Source: Gammaproteobacteria bacterium (GTDB lineage: Bacteria; Pseudomonadota; Gammaproteobacteria; Steroidobacterales; Steroidobacteraceae). Taken from it: a stretch of 64,000 bases of DNA. Below are positions 52,742 through 61,717 of this stretch, piece by piece (the stretch's first letter is position 1; every line of letters begins with the position of its first letter). A program made the position numbers and the translations under genes. The notes below the pieces were generated by a model, which made no database searches, was not told the DNA's origin, and worked only from the letters and a program-made list of their open reading frames with translations. Location of the stretch: assembly GCA_017577615.1 (NCBI GenBank), contig PKRE01000009.1:1-64000 (forward strand), in the 5' to 3' direction.

Positions 52742-54370
52742 TCATGCTGCGCGACGATGCTGGCGTTCCGCGGCCAGGCGCGATGCCCAACCCGTGCTAC
52801 TGTGGCCCAAGGATCCCTCGACCGTGAACGCCGAGGTGGCTTGCACGACTTGTGCGGACTGGCTCTCGAGCTGCTGGGTGGTATCGCGAATTTCCTGCGC
52901 CATCGCCGCGTCCTGCTGCGTGATGTGATCCATGTTACCAATTGCGCGATTGATTTGCTCGAGACCGGCATGCTGCTCGCGGCTCGCCGTCTCGATCTCG
53001 GCGATGATATCGCTGACCTTCTTGACGGACGCGATGGCTTCGCTCACGCGCCCTTCGGCTTGCAGAGCAAGCTCGGCGCCTTGATCCATACGCGCCACCG
53101 ACGAGACGATGAGATCGCGGATCTCCTTCGAGGCGGCCGCAGAGCGCTGCGCCAAGTGGCGCACCTCCTGCGCGACCACCGCGAAACCTTTACCCTGCTC
53201 GCCCGCGCGCGCTGCTTCCACGGCTGCGTTGAGCGCGAGCAGGTTGGTCTGAAAGGCGATGCCGTCGATGATGCCGACGATGTCGGCGATACGCTGGGAA
53301 GCGTCTCGGATTCCGACCATCGTCGCGGCGAGCTCTCCGACCACCTTGCCGGCCTGCTCAGTCGTCTGCGCTGATTCACCCGCCAAGCGGCTCGCATGCG
53401 CGGCATTCTCGGCGCTGCGTGTCACTGTGCTGGTGAGCTCCTCGATCGAGCTCGCGATCTCCTCCAGGTTGGCAGCGCGGTCGCTAGTGCGGTCGGCCAG
53501 CTGCATGTTTGCGGTAACGATGCTCTCGACGTTCTGGCGCATCGCAGTCGCCGCATCGAGCGAGTCCGTGAGTACCCCTGTGAACTTCGTGCCGAGCTGA
53601 TCCAGCATTTTCGCGAGGTCGCGCAGCTCCTTGTCGCCGCTACGCTCGAAACGAGCGCTTACGTCGCCGGCGACGAGACGCAGCGCGGCCCGACCGAGAC
53701 GGCGCATTGGCTCGATGACGCGCGTGCGGATGTAGATCATGTTGGATATGCCGAGCAGCCCACCCACGAACGCACAGCCGCCCAGCACCTTGAGCGCAGT
53801 GCCGTCAAGCGAGCTGGAAAACAATGCCGCAAGCCCGACCGTGAACTGGATCAACGCCATCGATCCGACGAACAGCAGGGTGCCCGGCCCGAGCCCCAGA
53901 TCGAGCGCTGCTTGCACGATACCCGCAAAGCCGGAATGAACCAGCTCGCCTTCTCTGAAACGGATCGAGGAGCGGCCCGCGCGGATGTCGCGGTAGAGTG
54001 CCTCTGCTCGTTGTATCTCCTCGCGAGTCGGTTTGACGCGCACGGACATGTAACCCACGATCCTTCCACTTTGGATGATCGGTGTGACGTTCGCGCGCAC
54101 CCAGTAGTAACGACCGTCCTTGCGGCGATTCTTGACTACGCCGGTCCAAGGCTTGCCGCTGCGGATCGTCGCCCAGAGATCCGCAAAGACTTCGCGCGGC
54201 ATGTCCGGGTGACGGATGAGGTTCTGCGGCTTACCCAGCACCTCCTCGAGCGAATAACCGCTCGAGCGCAGGAATCCCTGATTGGCGTACGTGATCCGGC
54301 TCGTCGGATCAGTGTGGGTGATGATGACTTCGCCGTCGGGCAGAACGTATTCTTCGTTTACGTGAGACAT
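52742..54370 (-). CDS. Methyl-accepting chemotaxis protein with PAS domain (Aer-like)
   Basis: The 542-residue protein has an N-terminal PAS domain (TSRITYANQGFLRSSGYSLE, KDGRYYWVRANVTP) that probably holds a cofactor. Two membrane segments lie near residues 150-200 (LFVGSMALIQFTVGLAALF, GGCAFVGGLLGISNMIYI), then a HAMP region. The signalling domain contains the hairpin tip IDGIAFQTNLLALNAAVEAA and ARAGEQGKGFAVVAQEVRHL. Such receptors sense redox or oxygen internally. No che genes are nearby. The ATG at 54370 fits the PAS start. Confidence 0.92.
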   Translation of the reverse strand: MSHVNEEYVLPDGEVIITHTDPTSRITYANQGFLRSSGYSLEEVLGKPQNLIRHPDMPREVFADLWATIRSGKPWTGVVKNRRKDGRYYWVRANVTPIIQSGRIVGYMSVRVKPTREEIQRAEALYRDIRAGRSSIRFREGELVHSGFAGIVQAALDLGLGPGTLLFVGSMALIQFTVGLAALFSSSLDGTALKVLGGCAFVGGLLGISNMIYIRTRVIEPMRRLGRAALRLVAGDVSARFERSGDKELRDLAKMLDQLGTKFTGVLTDSLDAATAMRQNVESIVTANMQLADRTSDRAANLEEIASSIEELTSTVTRSAENAAHASRLAGESAQTTEQAGKVVGELAATMVGIRDASQRIADIVGIIDGIAFQTNLLALNAAVEAARAGEQGKGFAVVAQEVRHLAQRSAAASKEIRDLIVSSVARMDQGAELALQAEGRVSEAIASVKKVSDIIAEIETASREQHAGLEQINRAIGNMDHITQQDAAMAQEIRDTTQQLESQSAQVVQATSAFTVEGSLGHSSTGWASRLAAERQHRRAA

Positions 54371-54576
54371 GACACCGGCAGTAACTCGCCTCAACGAGGG
54401 GTATATCGGCGGGAGCTCGGTATTCTGATGTCAGGATCTCCCTGAATTTGCCTGAAGTCTGTGCCCGGTGCACGGCGCTCCCTGTTCACATACATATAAT
54501 GCATGCCTCCTGGAGCGCATCCGCTTGGATGCTCACCAACGACAATCACCTGTCTCTCATCCGGGGAGTGATTCCA

Positions 54577-57543
54577 ATGCCCGTCGAAGCACCTCGGCGC
54601 CTATGGGCGCTACTCGCGCTGAGCCCGGCGAGCCTGGCGGCCGCCGCCGCGCTTGCTCAAGATACCCAAGACGTCAAATCCGACGCCTTCGACGAGATCG
54701 TCGTCACGAGCTCGCGCATCCGACAATCCCGAGACACACTCTCCAATCCGGTGGTCGCGATCGACGCAGACACCGTTCAACAGTCCGGCACCACCTCGCT
54801 GTCGCGTTTCCTGAAAGAGCAACCGGCTCTCGTCGGCTCCTACGATGCCAACGATGCCGCGGGTAGCAACGCATTCATCGGCGGTACCGGGCTTTCGCTC
54901 CTCAACCTGCGCAATTTGGGTTACGCACGCACACTCGTGCTCGTGGACGGTCGCAGACACGTCGCCTCGCTGCCAGGCACGGCTGCAGTCGACGTGGACA
55001 CGATCCCGATCGCCCTCGTCGAGCGCATCGACATACAAACAGGCGGTGCCTCAGCCATTTATGGCGCAGACGGCGTCTCGGGTGTCGTGAACTTCGTCAT
55101 GAAAAAGGACTTCGAAGGCGTCGACGCCAAGGCACAATTCGGCCGCTCTGCGCGAGGGGATGCTGAGTCGCGGCTCTATAGCGTAGCAGCCGGTCACAAC
55201 TTCGCAGGCGGGCGGGGCAATGTCTCCTTCGCCCTCGAGCATGCGAGCGAGGACCGCCTGCACTCGCGACGCCGCAGCTTTGCGAGCACGTCCTACGTAT
55301 CGTTCGTGGAGAACCCGGCCGATCCCGACGACGATCCGAACGTGCCGGATCGCGTACCGATGCGCGATGTCCGGTTCTGGGATAGCTCGCCCCATGGGGG
55401 CGTCTTCGTCGACGAGTTCGACCGCCCGCAATTCAACGGCGACGGCACACCGTTCGACATCGGCACGCTGCCGCAACCTGCCCCTGGCCTGCCGCCGATC
55501 TCGCCGTATTATCAGCAAGGAGGCGACGGCACGCCGACATACGGCTACCTCGGCGATCTGTTGCCGCAGATCGATCGCTATACCGGCAACCTGTTTGTGA
55601 CCTACGAGCTCGCGCCTGCTGCAAAGCTCTTTGGCGAGCTCAAGTACTCCCGCAGCCAGTCGTACACCGAATCGTCGCCGACGTTCGACTTTTTCCTCGA
55701 GCTCGATGCGGACAATCCCTACGTGCCGTCGACTATCGCTGCGCGCGCTGCCGAAGCCGGCGTCTCGGAGATCTACATGTCGCGCGATCATTTCGATCTC
55801 GGGATTCGCAGCGAGGACATCGAGCGCGACACGTTCCGCTCCGTGCTCGGTATCGGCGGCGACCTGACCGATCGGATTCGCTACGAGGCCTCGTACGTAT
55901 ATGGCGAGACCAAGGTCGACAACCGCATCGGTAACAACCGATTCAACGACCGCTTTGCCGCGGCGATCGATGCTGTGCTCGATCCGGACACCGGCGAGAT
56001 CGTATGTCGATCGAATCTCGACCCCAGTGCCGTGCCGCCGAACCTGAGCTGGATGGGATGGGATGTGTATGAGCCTTTGCCTGGCACCTGGGCAGGCTCC
56101 TTCACGCCAGGTCCGAACAGCGGCTGTGTGCCCATCAACCTCTTCGGCCACGGCTCGGTCTCCAAGGAAGCTGCGGCATGGATCATGAACGACAGCCTGT
56201 CGCGCTCGAAGATCAAGCAGCACGTGGTGCAGGCTTACGTGGCGGGCGATACGGGCGCGTGGTTCCAGCTGCCCGCGGGCGCCCCGGCATTCGCGTTCGG
56301 CGCGGAATGGCGCGAAGAGTCCAGCAAGAGCACGCCACCGCTCGAAGACACGCTGGGGCTCACATTCGGTAACGTCCTGCAGCCGACCTACGGCCGGTAC
56401 GACGTCTCCGAGGTGTTCGCCGAAGTCAGCATCCCGCTCCTGCAAGGCAAGCCGTTCGCCGAGAGACTTTCGTTGGACGGCGCGGTGCGCTTGTCCGACT
56501 ACAGCACGACGGGCAGCGCCACGACGTGGAAGACCGGCGTGGTGTGGGCTCCGATCGCAGACATCGCGCTCCGAGCGACCGTGGCAGAAGCGACGCGCGC
56601 CCCAAACATCGACGAGTTGTTCGATCCAGGCGGCCAGGATTTCGAGCCGATCAACGATCCATGCGATATCTCGCGGCTCGACGAAGGCTCGAGCACCCGC
56701 GCGGCGAATTGCGCTGAGCTCCTGACGCGCCTCGGTGCCGATCCGACAACGTTCGTGGATCTGAACTCTGCCACAGTCGGAGGCATCTCTCGGGGTAATC
56801 CGGACTTGGAGGAAGAGGTCGCGAAGACGAAGACGATCGGCGTGGTGGTGCGCCCCCGTTTTGCGCCGAACCTGACGCTGTCGGTCGACTGGTACGACAT
56901 CGAGCTCACGAACGCGATCAGCGTGGCCAGCGCCAACGAAATGGCGCGCATCTGCGTCGACTCACCCACGATCGACAACGATTTCTGCGGCCTGATCACA
57001 CGTGAGCCAGGCACTGGACGTATCACGAGCTTCGTCCAAAGCCCCCTCAACGTCGCACGCTTCACCACCGAAGGCTATGACTTCACGGTCGACTACCGAC
57101 TGGAGACAGCCCGGATAGGTGCGTTCGATTTCCGCTTGGTCGGCAGCAAGCTCGAGGACTTGACGTACATCCATTTGCCCGGCTCGGAGCCCGATCCGGA
57201 AGCGGGCGAAGAGGATGCCCCCGAGTGGCAGGCCAATTTCGACCTCACTTGGCAGCTCGATTCGCTCCTCGTGAGCTACGGGATCAATTACTTCTCGGAA
57301 ACTTACCGCTATTCATATCAGCAGCGTCGCGCCAATCCAGACATGGTCGCAAAGGAGTACCGCAAGTACGACGCGCGCTTCACGCATGACCTGCAAGTGC
57401 GCTACGGCTTGTCGAATGGCGTGTCCATCTTTGTTGGTGTAGACAACTTGACGAATCAGAAACCGGATATCGGCAAGGTGTTCTATCCCGTCAGCGCGGT
57501 GGGCCGTTACTGGTATCTAGGTGCGACGTTCGCGAGCTTCTGA
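54577..57543 (+). CDS. TonB-dependent receptor, large (988 residues), substrate unknown
   Basis: A signal peptide (ASLAAAAALAQDTQDVK) is followed by the TonB box region DEIVVTSSRIR. The plug contains LVLVDGRRHVASLPG and ERIDIQTGGASAIYGADG. The barrel ends in the aromatic C-terminus YLGATFASF. This long, plug-rich type is abundant in Xanthomonas-, Caulobacter- and Steroidobacter-like bacteria and often imports carbohydrates or peptides. ATG 54577 has GGGGAG upstream. No partner gene is adjacent, so the ligand is unknown. Cysteine-containing loops (CRSN, GCVPIN, DPCDIS) occur in extracellular positions. Confidence 0.9.
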   Translation: MPVEAPRRLWALLALSPASLAAAAALAQDTQDVKSDAFDEIVVTSSRIRQSRDTLSNPVVAIDADTVQQSGTTSLSRFLKEQPALVGSYDANDAAGSNAFIGGTGLSLLNLRNLGYARTLVLVDGRRHVASLPGTAAVDVDTIPIALVERIDIQTGGASAIYGADGVSGVVNFVMKKDFEGVDAKAQFGRSARGDAESRLYSVAAGHNFAGGRGNVSFALEHASEDRLHSRRRSFASTSYVSFVENPADPDDDPNVPDRVPMRDVRFWDSSPHGGVFVDEFDRPQFNGDGTPFDIGTLPQPAPGLPPISPYYQQGGDGTPTYGYLGDLLPQIDRYTGNLFVTYELAPAAKLFGELKYSRSQSYTESSPTFDFFLELDADNPYVPSTIAARAAEAGVSEIYMSRDHFDLGIRSEDIERDTFRSVLGIGGDLTDRIRYEASYVYGETKVDNRIGNNRFNDRFAAAIDAVLDPDTGEIVCRSNLDPSAVPPNLSWMGWDVYEPLPGTWAGSFTPGPNSGCVPINLFGHGSVSKEAAAWIMNDSLSRSKIKQHVVQAYVAGDTGAWFQLPAGAPAFAFGAEWREESSKSTPPLEDTLGLTFGNVLQPTYGRYDVSEVFAEVSIPLLQGKPFAERLSLDGAVRLSDYSTTGSATTWKTGVVWAPIADIALRATVAEATRAPNIDELFDPGGQDFEPINDPCDISRLDEGSSTRAANCAELLTRLGADPTTFVDLNSATVGGISRGNPDLEEEVAKTKTIGVVVRPRFAPNLTLSVDWYDIELTNAISVASANEMARICVDSPTIDNDFCGLITREPGTGRITSFVQSPLNVARFTTEGYDFTVDYRLETARIGAFDFRLVGSKLEDLTYIHLPGSEPDPEAGEEDAPEWQANFDLTWQLDSLLVSYGINYFSETYRYSYQQRRANPDMVAKEYRKYDARFTHDLQVRYGLSNGVSIFVGVDNLTNQKPDIGKVFYPVSAVGRYWYLGATFASF

Positions 57544-57610
57544 GGCGAGCACGCCGGGGCTCGCGCACAGCGCGGCCCCGGCACGCCGACCGTAAGCTCC
57601 AAGCTTGCTT

Positions 57611-57639
57611 AGTGGGCGCACACGCATCGTGCGCCCACT
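57611..57639. terminator. Bidirectional terminator between the TonB receptor and slipin
   Basis: AGTGGGCGCAC pairs perfectly with GTGCGCCCACT around a 7-base loop, between two convergent genes. A second hairpin (GCCGGGGC/GCCCCGGC) lies closer to the receptor stop. Confidence 0.75.
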
Positions 57640-57649
57640 GCCCTGCAGC

Positions 57650-58411
57650 CTACGATATCCGTTCCCGCCCCGCCTTCTGCGTATCCAGCAGCGGCGTGAT
57701 CAAGTCGAGCGGCAGCGGGAACACGATCGTCGAGCTCTTCTCCGAGGAGATGTCGGAGAGTGTCTGCAAATAGCGCAGCTGGATCGCTCTCGGATCCGCG
57801 CTCAGCTCTCTTGCCGCTTCCACCAGCATCGCAGCAGCCTGGCGCTCACCTTCCGCGTGAATGACTTTCGCGCGCCGCGTGCGCTCGGCTTCCGCCTGTT
57901 TCGCCATGGCACGGATCATGGTGTCGTCGAGATCCACATGCTTGATCTCGACGTTGCCAACCTTGATGCCCCATGCATCGGTTGCCTGATCAAGGATGCG
58001 CTGAATGTCCAGGTTGAGCTTTTCCCGCTGCGACAGCATTTCATCGAGCTCGTGCTGTCCGAGCACCGAGCGCAAGGTCGTCTGCGCAAGCTGGCTCGTC
58101 GCCTCGAAGGGACTCGCCACCTGAATGACCGCACGCGCCGGATCCACCACGCGGAAATACACGACCGCGTTCACCTTGACGGAGACATTGTCGCGCGAGA
58201 TCACATCCTGGGTCGGCACGTCGAGCACAATGGTCCGCAGATCGACTTTCACGATGCGCTGCACGATTGGGATCACGATGATCAGGCCCGGTCCCTTTGT
58301 CCCGGTATAGCGTCCGAGCGTGAACATGACGGCACGCTCGTACTCGTTCATGACCCGGATTGAGGACAACAAGATGAATATGAGAATGACAGCGGCGACG
58401 ATCAGATACAT
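57650..58411 (-). CDS. Slipin (SPFH/band 7 membrane protein)
   Basis: The 253-residue protein has one N-terminal membrane helix and an SPFH domain: VMNEYERAVMFTLGRYTGTK, DVPTQDVISRDNVSVKVNAV and VVYFRVVDPARAVIQV. Slipins assemble in membrane microdomains. The gene follows nfeD in the same direction with a gap of about 170 bases, the usual NfeD-slipin pair in which the protease is thought to act on the slipin. Confidence 0.93.
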   Translation of the reverse strand: MYLIVAAVILIFILLSSIRVMNEYERAVMFTLGRYTGTKGPGLIIVIPIVQRIVKVDLRTIVLDVPTQDVISRDNVSVKVNAVVYFRVVDPARAVIQVASPFEATSQLAQTTLRSVLGQHELDEMLSQREKLNLDIQRILDQATDAWGIKVGNVEIKHVDLDDTMIRAMAKQAEAERTRRAKVIHAEGERQAAAMLVEAARELSADPRAIQLRYLQTLSDISSEKSSTIVFPLPLDLITPLLDTQKAGRERIS

Positions 58412-58582
58412 GAGACCCCTCTTTCTGGTTTGGAAGTCGATGCCTTTGTAATACGTGATGCGCAGTGGTTCGTGCTCGCAAACTCCCGAGCCGCAGCAAG
58501 AGATCGCCGCTGTTCAATAGCGCGGCATTGTCGCTCGGACACCGAGCAGCAGCCCTGCAGAGATTCATTTGTGCGCCGCCAA

Positions 58583-59974
58583 TCAACCATCACGATGATC
58601 CGCTGCATCGTCGGGGGTCACGTGCAGCACAAGCCCATCCACGCGCGTAACCCGTAAAGTCTGCCCTGCCTTCACCGGCGTATCCGTCACAGCATTCCAA
58701 ATCTCTCCATGCATGCGGACACGACCTTCGTGCTCGAAATCATCAAGCGCAATCACACGTTGTGCCATCAACTGCTCGATTCCAGTCGTGACCGGACGGC
58801 GTCTCGCTCGGGTGAAGTACGATGCGAGAAACAACATCATGATTGCACCTGCTGCTGCGACGCCGCCTATCAGCGAGCGAGCAATCTGGAACCCGGGCAC
58901 CTCCGTATCCATGAGAATGATGGAGCCGATCACGAACGCGATGATGCCTCCCAAACCGAGCGCACCGAAGCTCGGCGAGAATGCTTCGGCGATGATGAGA
59001 GCGATGCCCAGCACCATCAGCGCCAAGCCTGCGTAGTTGACCGAAAGCACTTGGAACGCATATAGAGCCAGCAACAGGCAGATACCGCCCACAACGCCCG
59101 GCAGGATGGCGCCAGGGTTATAGCCTTCTAGCAGCAACCCGTAGACCCCGATCAGCATCAACAGGTAAGCCACGTTCGGGTTGGTGATCACCGAGAGCAG
59201 CTGCGTGCGCCAATCGATCTCGATACGCTCGACTTCCAGCGAGCGGGTCGCAAGCTGCACCTCGCCGGTGCTCACTCGCACCCGCCGGCCATCGAGCTGT
59301 CGTAGAAGGTCATCAAGGTCCTCGGCGACGATATCGATTACGTTCTGCTCCAGCGCAGCGCTCGCAGACAAGCTCGCAGCCGTTCTCACTGCGCTCTCAG
59401 CCCACTCTGCGTTGCGGCCGCGCAGTTCAGCAAGGCCACGTATATAGGCGATCGAATCGTTGATGGCTTTGCGCTCGGCCGCCGTCCCCGCCACAGGAGG
59501 CTCCTCTTTGTCGTCCTTCTCCTCTTTCTGCTCTGGTTTGGACGACGGGGGCGGTGGGCTGCCGATCTGCACCGGCGTCGCTGCACCAAGATTGGTGGCC
59601 GGCGCCATCGCGGCGACGTGACTCGCATAGAGCAAGTACGTGCCAGCGCTTGCAGCACGGGCACCCGACGGCGCCACATAGATGACGACTGGAACGGGAG
59701 ACGCCAGCGTCGCCTTGATCATGTCACGCATTGCCGTATCGAGTCCGCCCGGCGTATCGAGCTGCACGATGAAAATAGGCGCACCACGGTCTTTGGCTTC
59801 CGCCAGCGAGCGCACGAAGAAATCGCTCGTCGCCGGACCGATCGCGTCCCTGATCTCGATCATCACGGCCGCACCGGAAGTCGGTGCATCCTCAGGGCGC
59901 TCTTCCGCTGCGCGGGAAACCAGCACCCCGACGCCTGACAGCAGGAAAACTAGATAACGAACCAGCACATGCAT
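58583..59974 (-). CDS. NfeD1b-type membrane serine protease
   Basis: The 463-residue protein has a signal sequence (LVRYLVFLLSGVGVLVSRA) and a ClpP-like protease domain (PIFIVQLDTPGGLDTAM, then APSGARAASAGTYLLY with the predicted nucleophile Ser). After it come a linker, four membrane helices and a C-terminal OB-fold NfeD domain (GEIWNAVTDTPVKAGQTLRV). The linker is rich in Lys, Glu and Pro (KPEQKEEKDDKEEPP). The ATG at 59974 was chosen, and upstream sequence is not conserved. Confidence 0.91.
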   Translation of the reverse strand: MHVLVRYLVFLLSGVGVLVSRAAEERPEDAPTSGAAVMIEIRDAIGPATSDFFVRSLAEAKDRGAPIFIVQLDTPGGLDTAMRDMIKATLASPVPVVIYVAPSGARAASAGTYLLYASHVAAMAPATNLGAATPVQIGSPPPPSSKPEQKEEKDDKEEPPVAGTAAERKAINDSIAYIRGLAELRGRNAEWAESAVRTAASLSASAALEQNVIDIVAEDLDDLLRQLDGRRVRVSTGEVQLATRSLEVERIEIDWRTQLLSVITNPNVAYLLMLIGVYGLLLEGYNPGAILPGVVGGICLLLALYAFQVLSVNYAGLALMVLGIALIIAEAFSPSFGALGLGGIIAFVIGSIILMDTEVPGFQIARSLIGGVAAAGAIMMLFLASYFTRARRRPVTTGIEQLMAQRVIALDDFEHEGRVRMHGEIWNAVTDTPVKAGQTLRVTRVDGLVLHVTPDDAADHRDG

Positions 59975-60467
59975 CGTTGCGCACCAGGCCACTGACCGCG
60001 AAGAGGCACCGCGCCCTCGAATGCGCGGTCGAGCAAATGATGCGCCGCAGTGGATCGGGGGTAAATAGAGATGAACCGCGGCCAAGGCCGCGGTTATCTC
60101 AAGCGCATCACCACTTCGGAGCGCACACGGAGCGCCCGCCCTTCCACGAGAGTATCACGAGCAGTGACGACACGACGTCATTGTGAATACAAGAAACACG
60201 GTTGAATCCGCGAGGCTGAGCGAACACACGTCCAAGCGCCGCGTTCGCAGTGAACGAGCACTTACGACTCTCACGATCTCACGGATTTCTCATCGGGAGA
60301 AAGTGATCGGTATATATATCTTGTGCTTACTGTCTGAATGCCCCGTCGTCGGGCAAGATGCACTTCATTCGTCCAAGCGGTAGACTCTCGCCGCACGCTT
60401 GGAGCGCGTTGAGGTTCCACCCTGCGGCACGAAATGTGCGTGCTGCGCGAGACACCAGCGAAAACCC
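59975..60467. other. Divergent intergenic region with an isolated palindrome
   Basis: No gene was recognised. AACCGCGGCC-AA-GGCCGCGGTT (60074-60095) is a perfect 10-base-pair hairpin between two divergent genes, so it is not placed as a terminator of either. It may be an operator or belong to an unannotated small RNA. Confidence 0.45.
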
Positions 60468-61529
60468 ATGACCACGTCCGATTCTCTGGCGTTTATTGCC
60501 ACTCAAAACCCCGACGCGATGGGCATTGTGGCCTCCCGCTTCGACACCAAGACTGGCGATCTCTCTGCGCCCGAACTCGTCGCCGCCACCCCAGACCCGG
60601 GTTTCATCGCGCTCGGGATCGACGGTGCACACCTGTACGTATGCAACAGTCGCACACCGGGTGGTGTGAGCGCGTTCGCAGTTGACGCTCGCTCGGGAGC
60701 GCTGAGCTTTCTCAATCACGTTCGCACCCAAGGCCGCGGGCCGAGCCATCTGAGCCTCGATCGGAGCGGACGTTATGTGCTCAATGCGAATTACGGCGGC
60801 GCCTACGTGGAAATTCATGCGATCGAACGTGACGGACGAATCGGGAATCGCACTGCATTCGTGGAGCTGACGGGGCGCAGCGTGCACCCAGTACGACAAA
60901 CGAGAGCCTATCCCCATTGGTTCGGCGTGGATCCCAGTAATCGTTTTGCGCTGGCCGCAGACCTTGGCAGCGACCGTATCATGGTCTACCGCTTCGACCG
61001 TGAGTCCGGTGCAATCGAGCCGAACGATCCTCCCTGGGCAAGTGTCCGTCCGGGGTCCGGCCCGCGGCATCTTGCCTGGCATCCAAACGGGCGCTTCTTG
61101 TACGCGGTCCAAGAACTGTCGAACGAGGTCGTGTCGTATGCGTGGGACGACGAACGGGGGACACTGACTGAGCTACAGACCGTCTCCACGCTGCCACCGG
61201 GCTTCAGCGGCGAGAACACGGCAGCAGAGATCGGCGTGCACACAAACGGGCGTTTTCTTTACGTCTCGAACCGTGGCCACGACAGCCTCGCCGTCTTCGC
61301 GATCGATCCGGCACACGGCACGCTCGAGCCCGTTGAGCACGTCAGCTCGTGCGGCAAGACGCCCCGTTACTTTGCATTCGACGCCTCCTGTGAGTGGCTG
61401 ACCGTCACCAATCAGGAAAGCGCCGGCATCGCAGTGTTCCGCGTGGATGCGAGCACCGGACGGCTCACACCCCACCGCGACATCGCGCGGCTCGACCGAC
61501 CGATGGGTGTCGTGCTCATGACCACGTGA
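60468..61529 (+). CDS. Lactonase-family beta-propeller (6-phosphogluconolactonase-like)
   Basis: The 353-residue protein forms a seven-bladed propeller of the YbhE/Pgl family: YVLNANYGGAYVEIHAIERD, RLTPHRDIARLDRPMG, and GRFLYVSNRGHDSLAVFA, the best-conserved blade. The ATG at 60468 gives the expected N-terminus; no strong ribosome-binding site is visible. No signal peptide is seen, so it is probably cytoplasmic. Sugar-lactone hydrolysis is plausible, but specificity is untested. Confidence 0.88.
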   Translation: MTTSDSLAFIATQNPDAMGIVASRFDTKTGDLSAPELVAATPDPGFIALGIDGAHLYVCNSRTPGGVSAFAVDARSGALSFLNHVRTQGRGPSHLSLDRSGRYVLNANYGGAYVEIHAIERDGRIGNRTAFVELTGRSVHPVRQTRAYPHWFGVDPSNRFALAADLGSDRIMVYRFDRESGAIEPNDPPWASVRPGSGPRHLAWHPNGRFLYAVQELSNEVVSYAWDDERGTLTELQTVSTLPPGFSGENTAAEIGVHTNGRFLYVSNRGHDSLAVFAIDPAHGTLEPVEHVSSCGKTPRYFAFDASCEWLTVTNQESAGIAVFRVDASTGRLTPHRDIARLDRPMGVVLMTT

Positions 61530-61560
61530 TCGCGACGAAGCCGCGCCAGCCGCTCGACCC

Positions 61561-61713
61561 TCAAGCCGCGGGCAGCAGGACGCGCGTCACCGTCAGCAAC
61601 ACGAGTAACAGCACGACCCCAAGGCCAATGCTCCAGCCGATGAGCTTCTTCTCGATCGGCAGCAGCGGCTCGTCCCTGATCGCCCTCTCGGAATCGAATT
61701 CTGACGTGCTCAT
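61561..61713 (-). CDS. Small single-helix membrane protein, partner of the YeiH-type exporter
   Basis: The 50-residue protein starts MSTSEFDSERAIRDEPLLPI and has one membrane helix (LIGWSIGLGVVLLLVLLTVT). The ATG is only four bases after the stop of the exporter gene, so it is translated from the same message. Small companion proteins of this size are easily missed by gene callers. Its function is unknown. Confidence 0.72.
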   Translation of the reverse strand: MSTSEFDSERAIRDEPLLPIEKKLIGWSIGLGVVLLLVLLTVTRVLLPAA

Positions 61714-61717
61714 GGTT

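Noticed and set aside
55051..56445. 464-codon frame antisense to the TonB receptor
   Set aside because: It lies fully inside a gene with plug and barrel motifs and has no recognisable domain.
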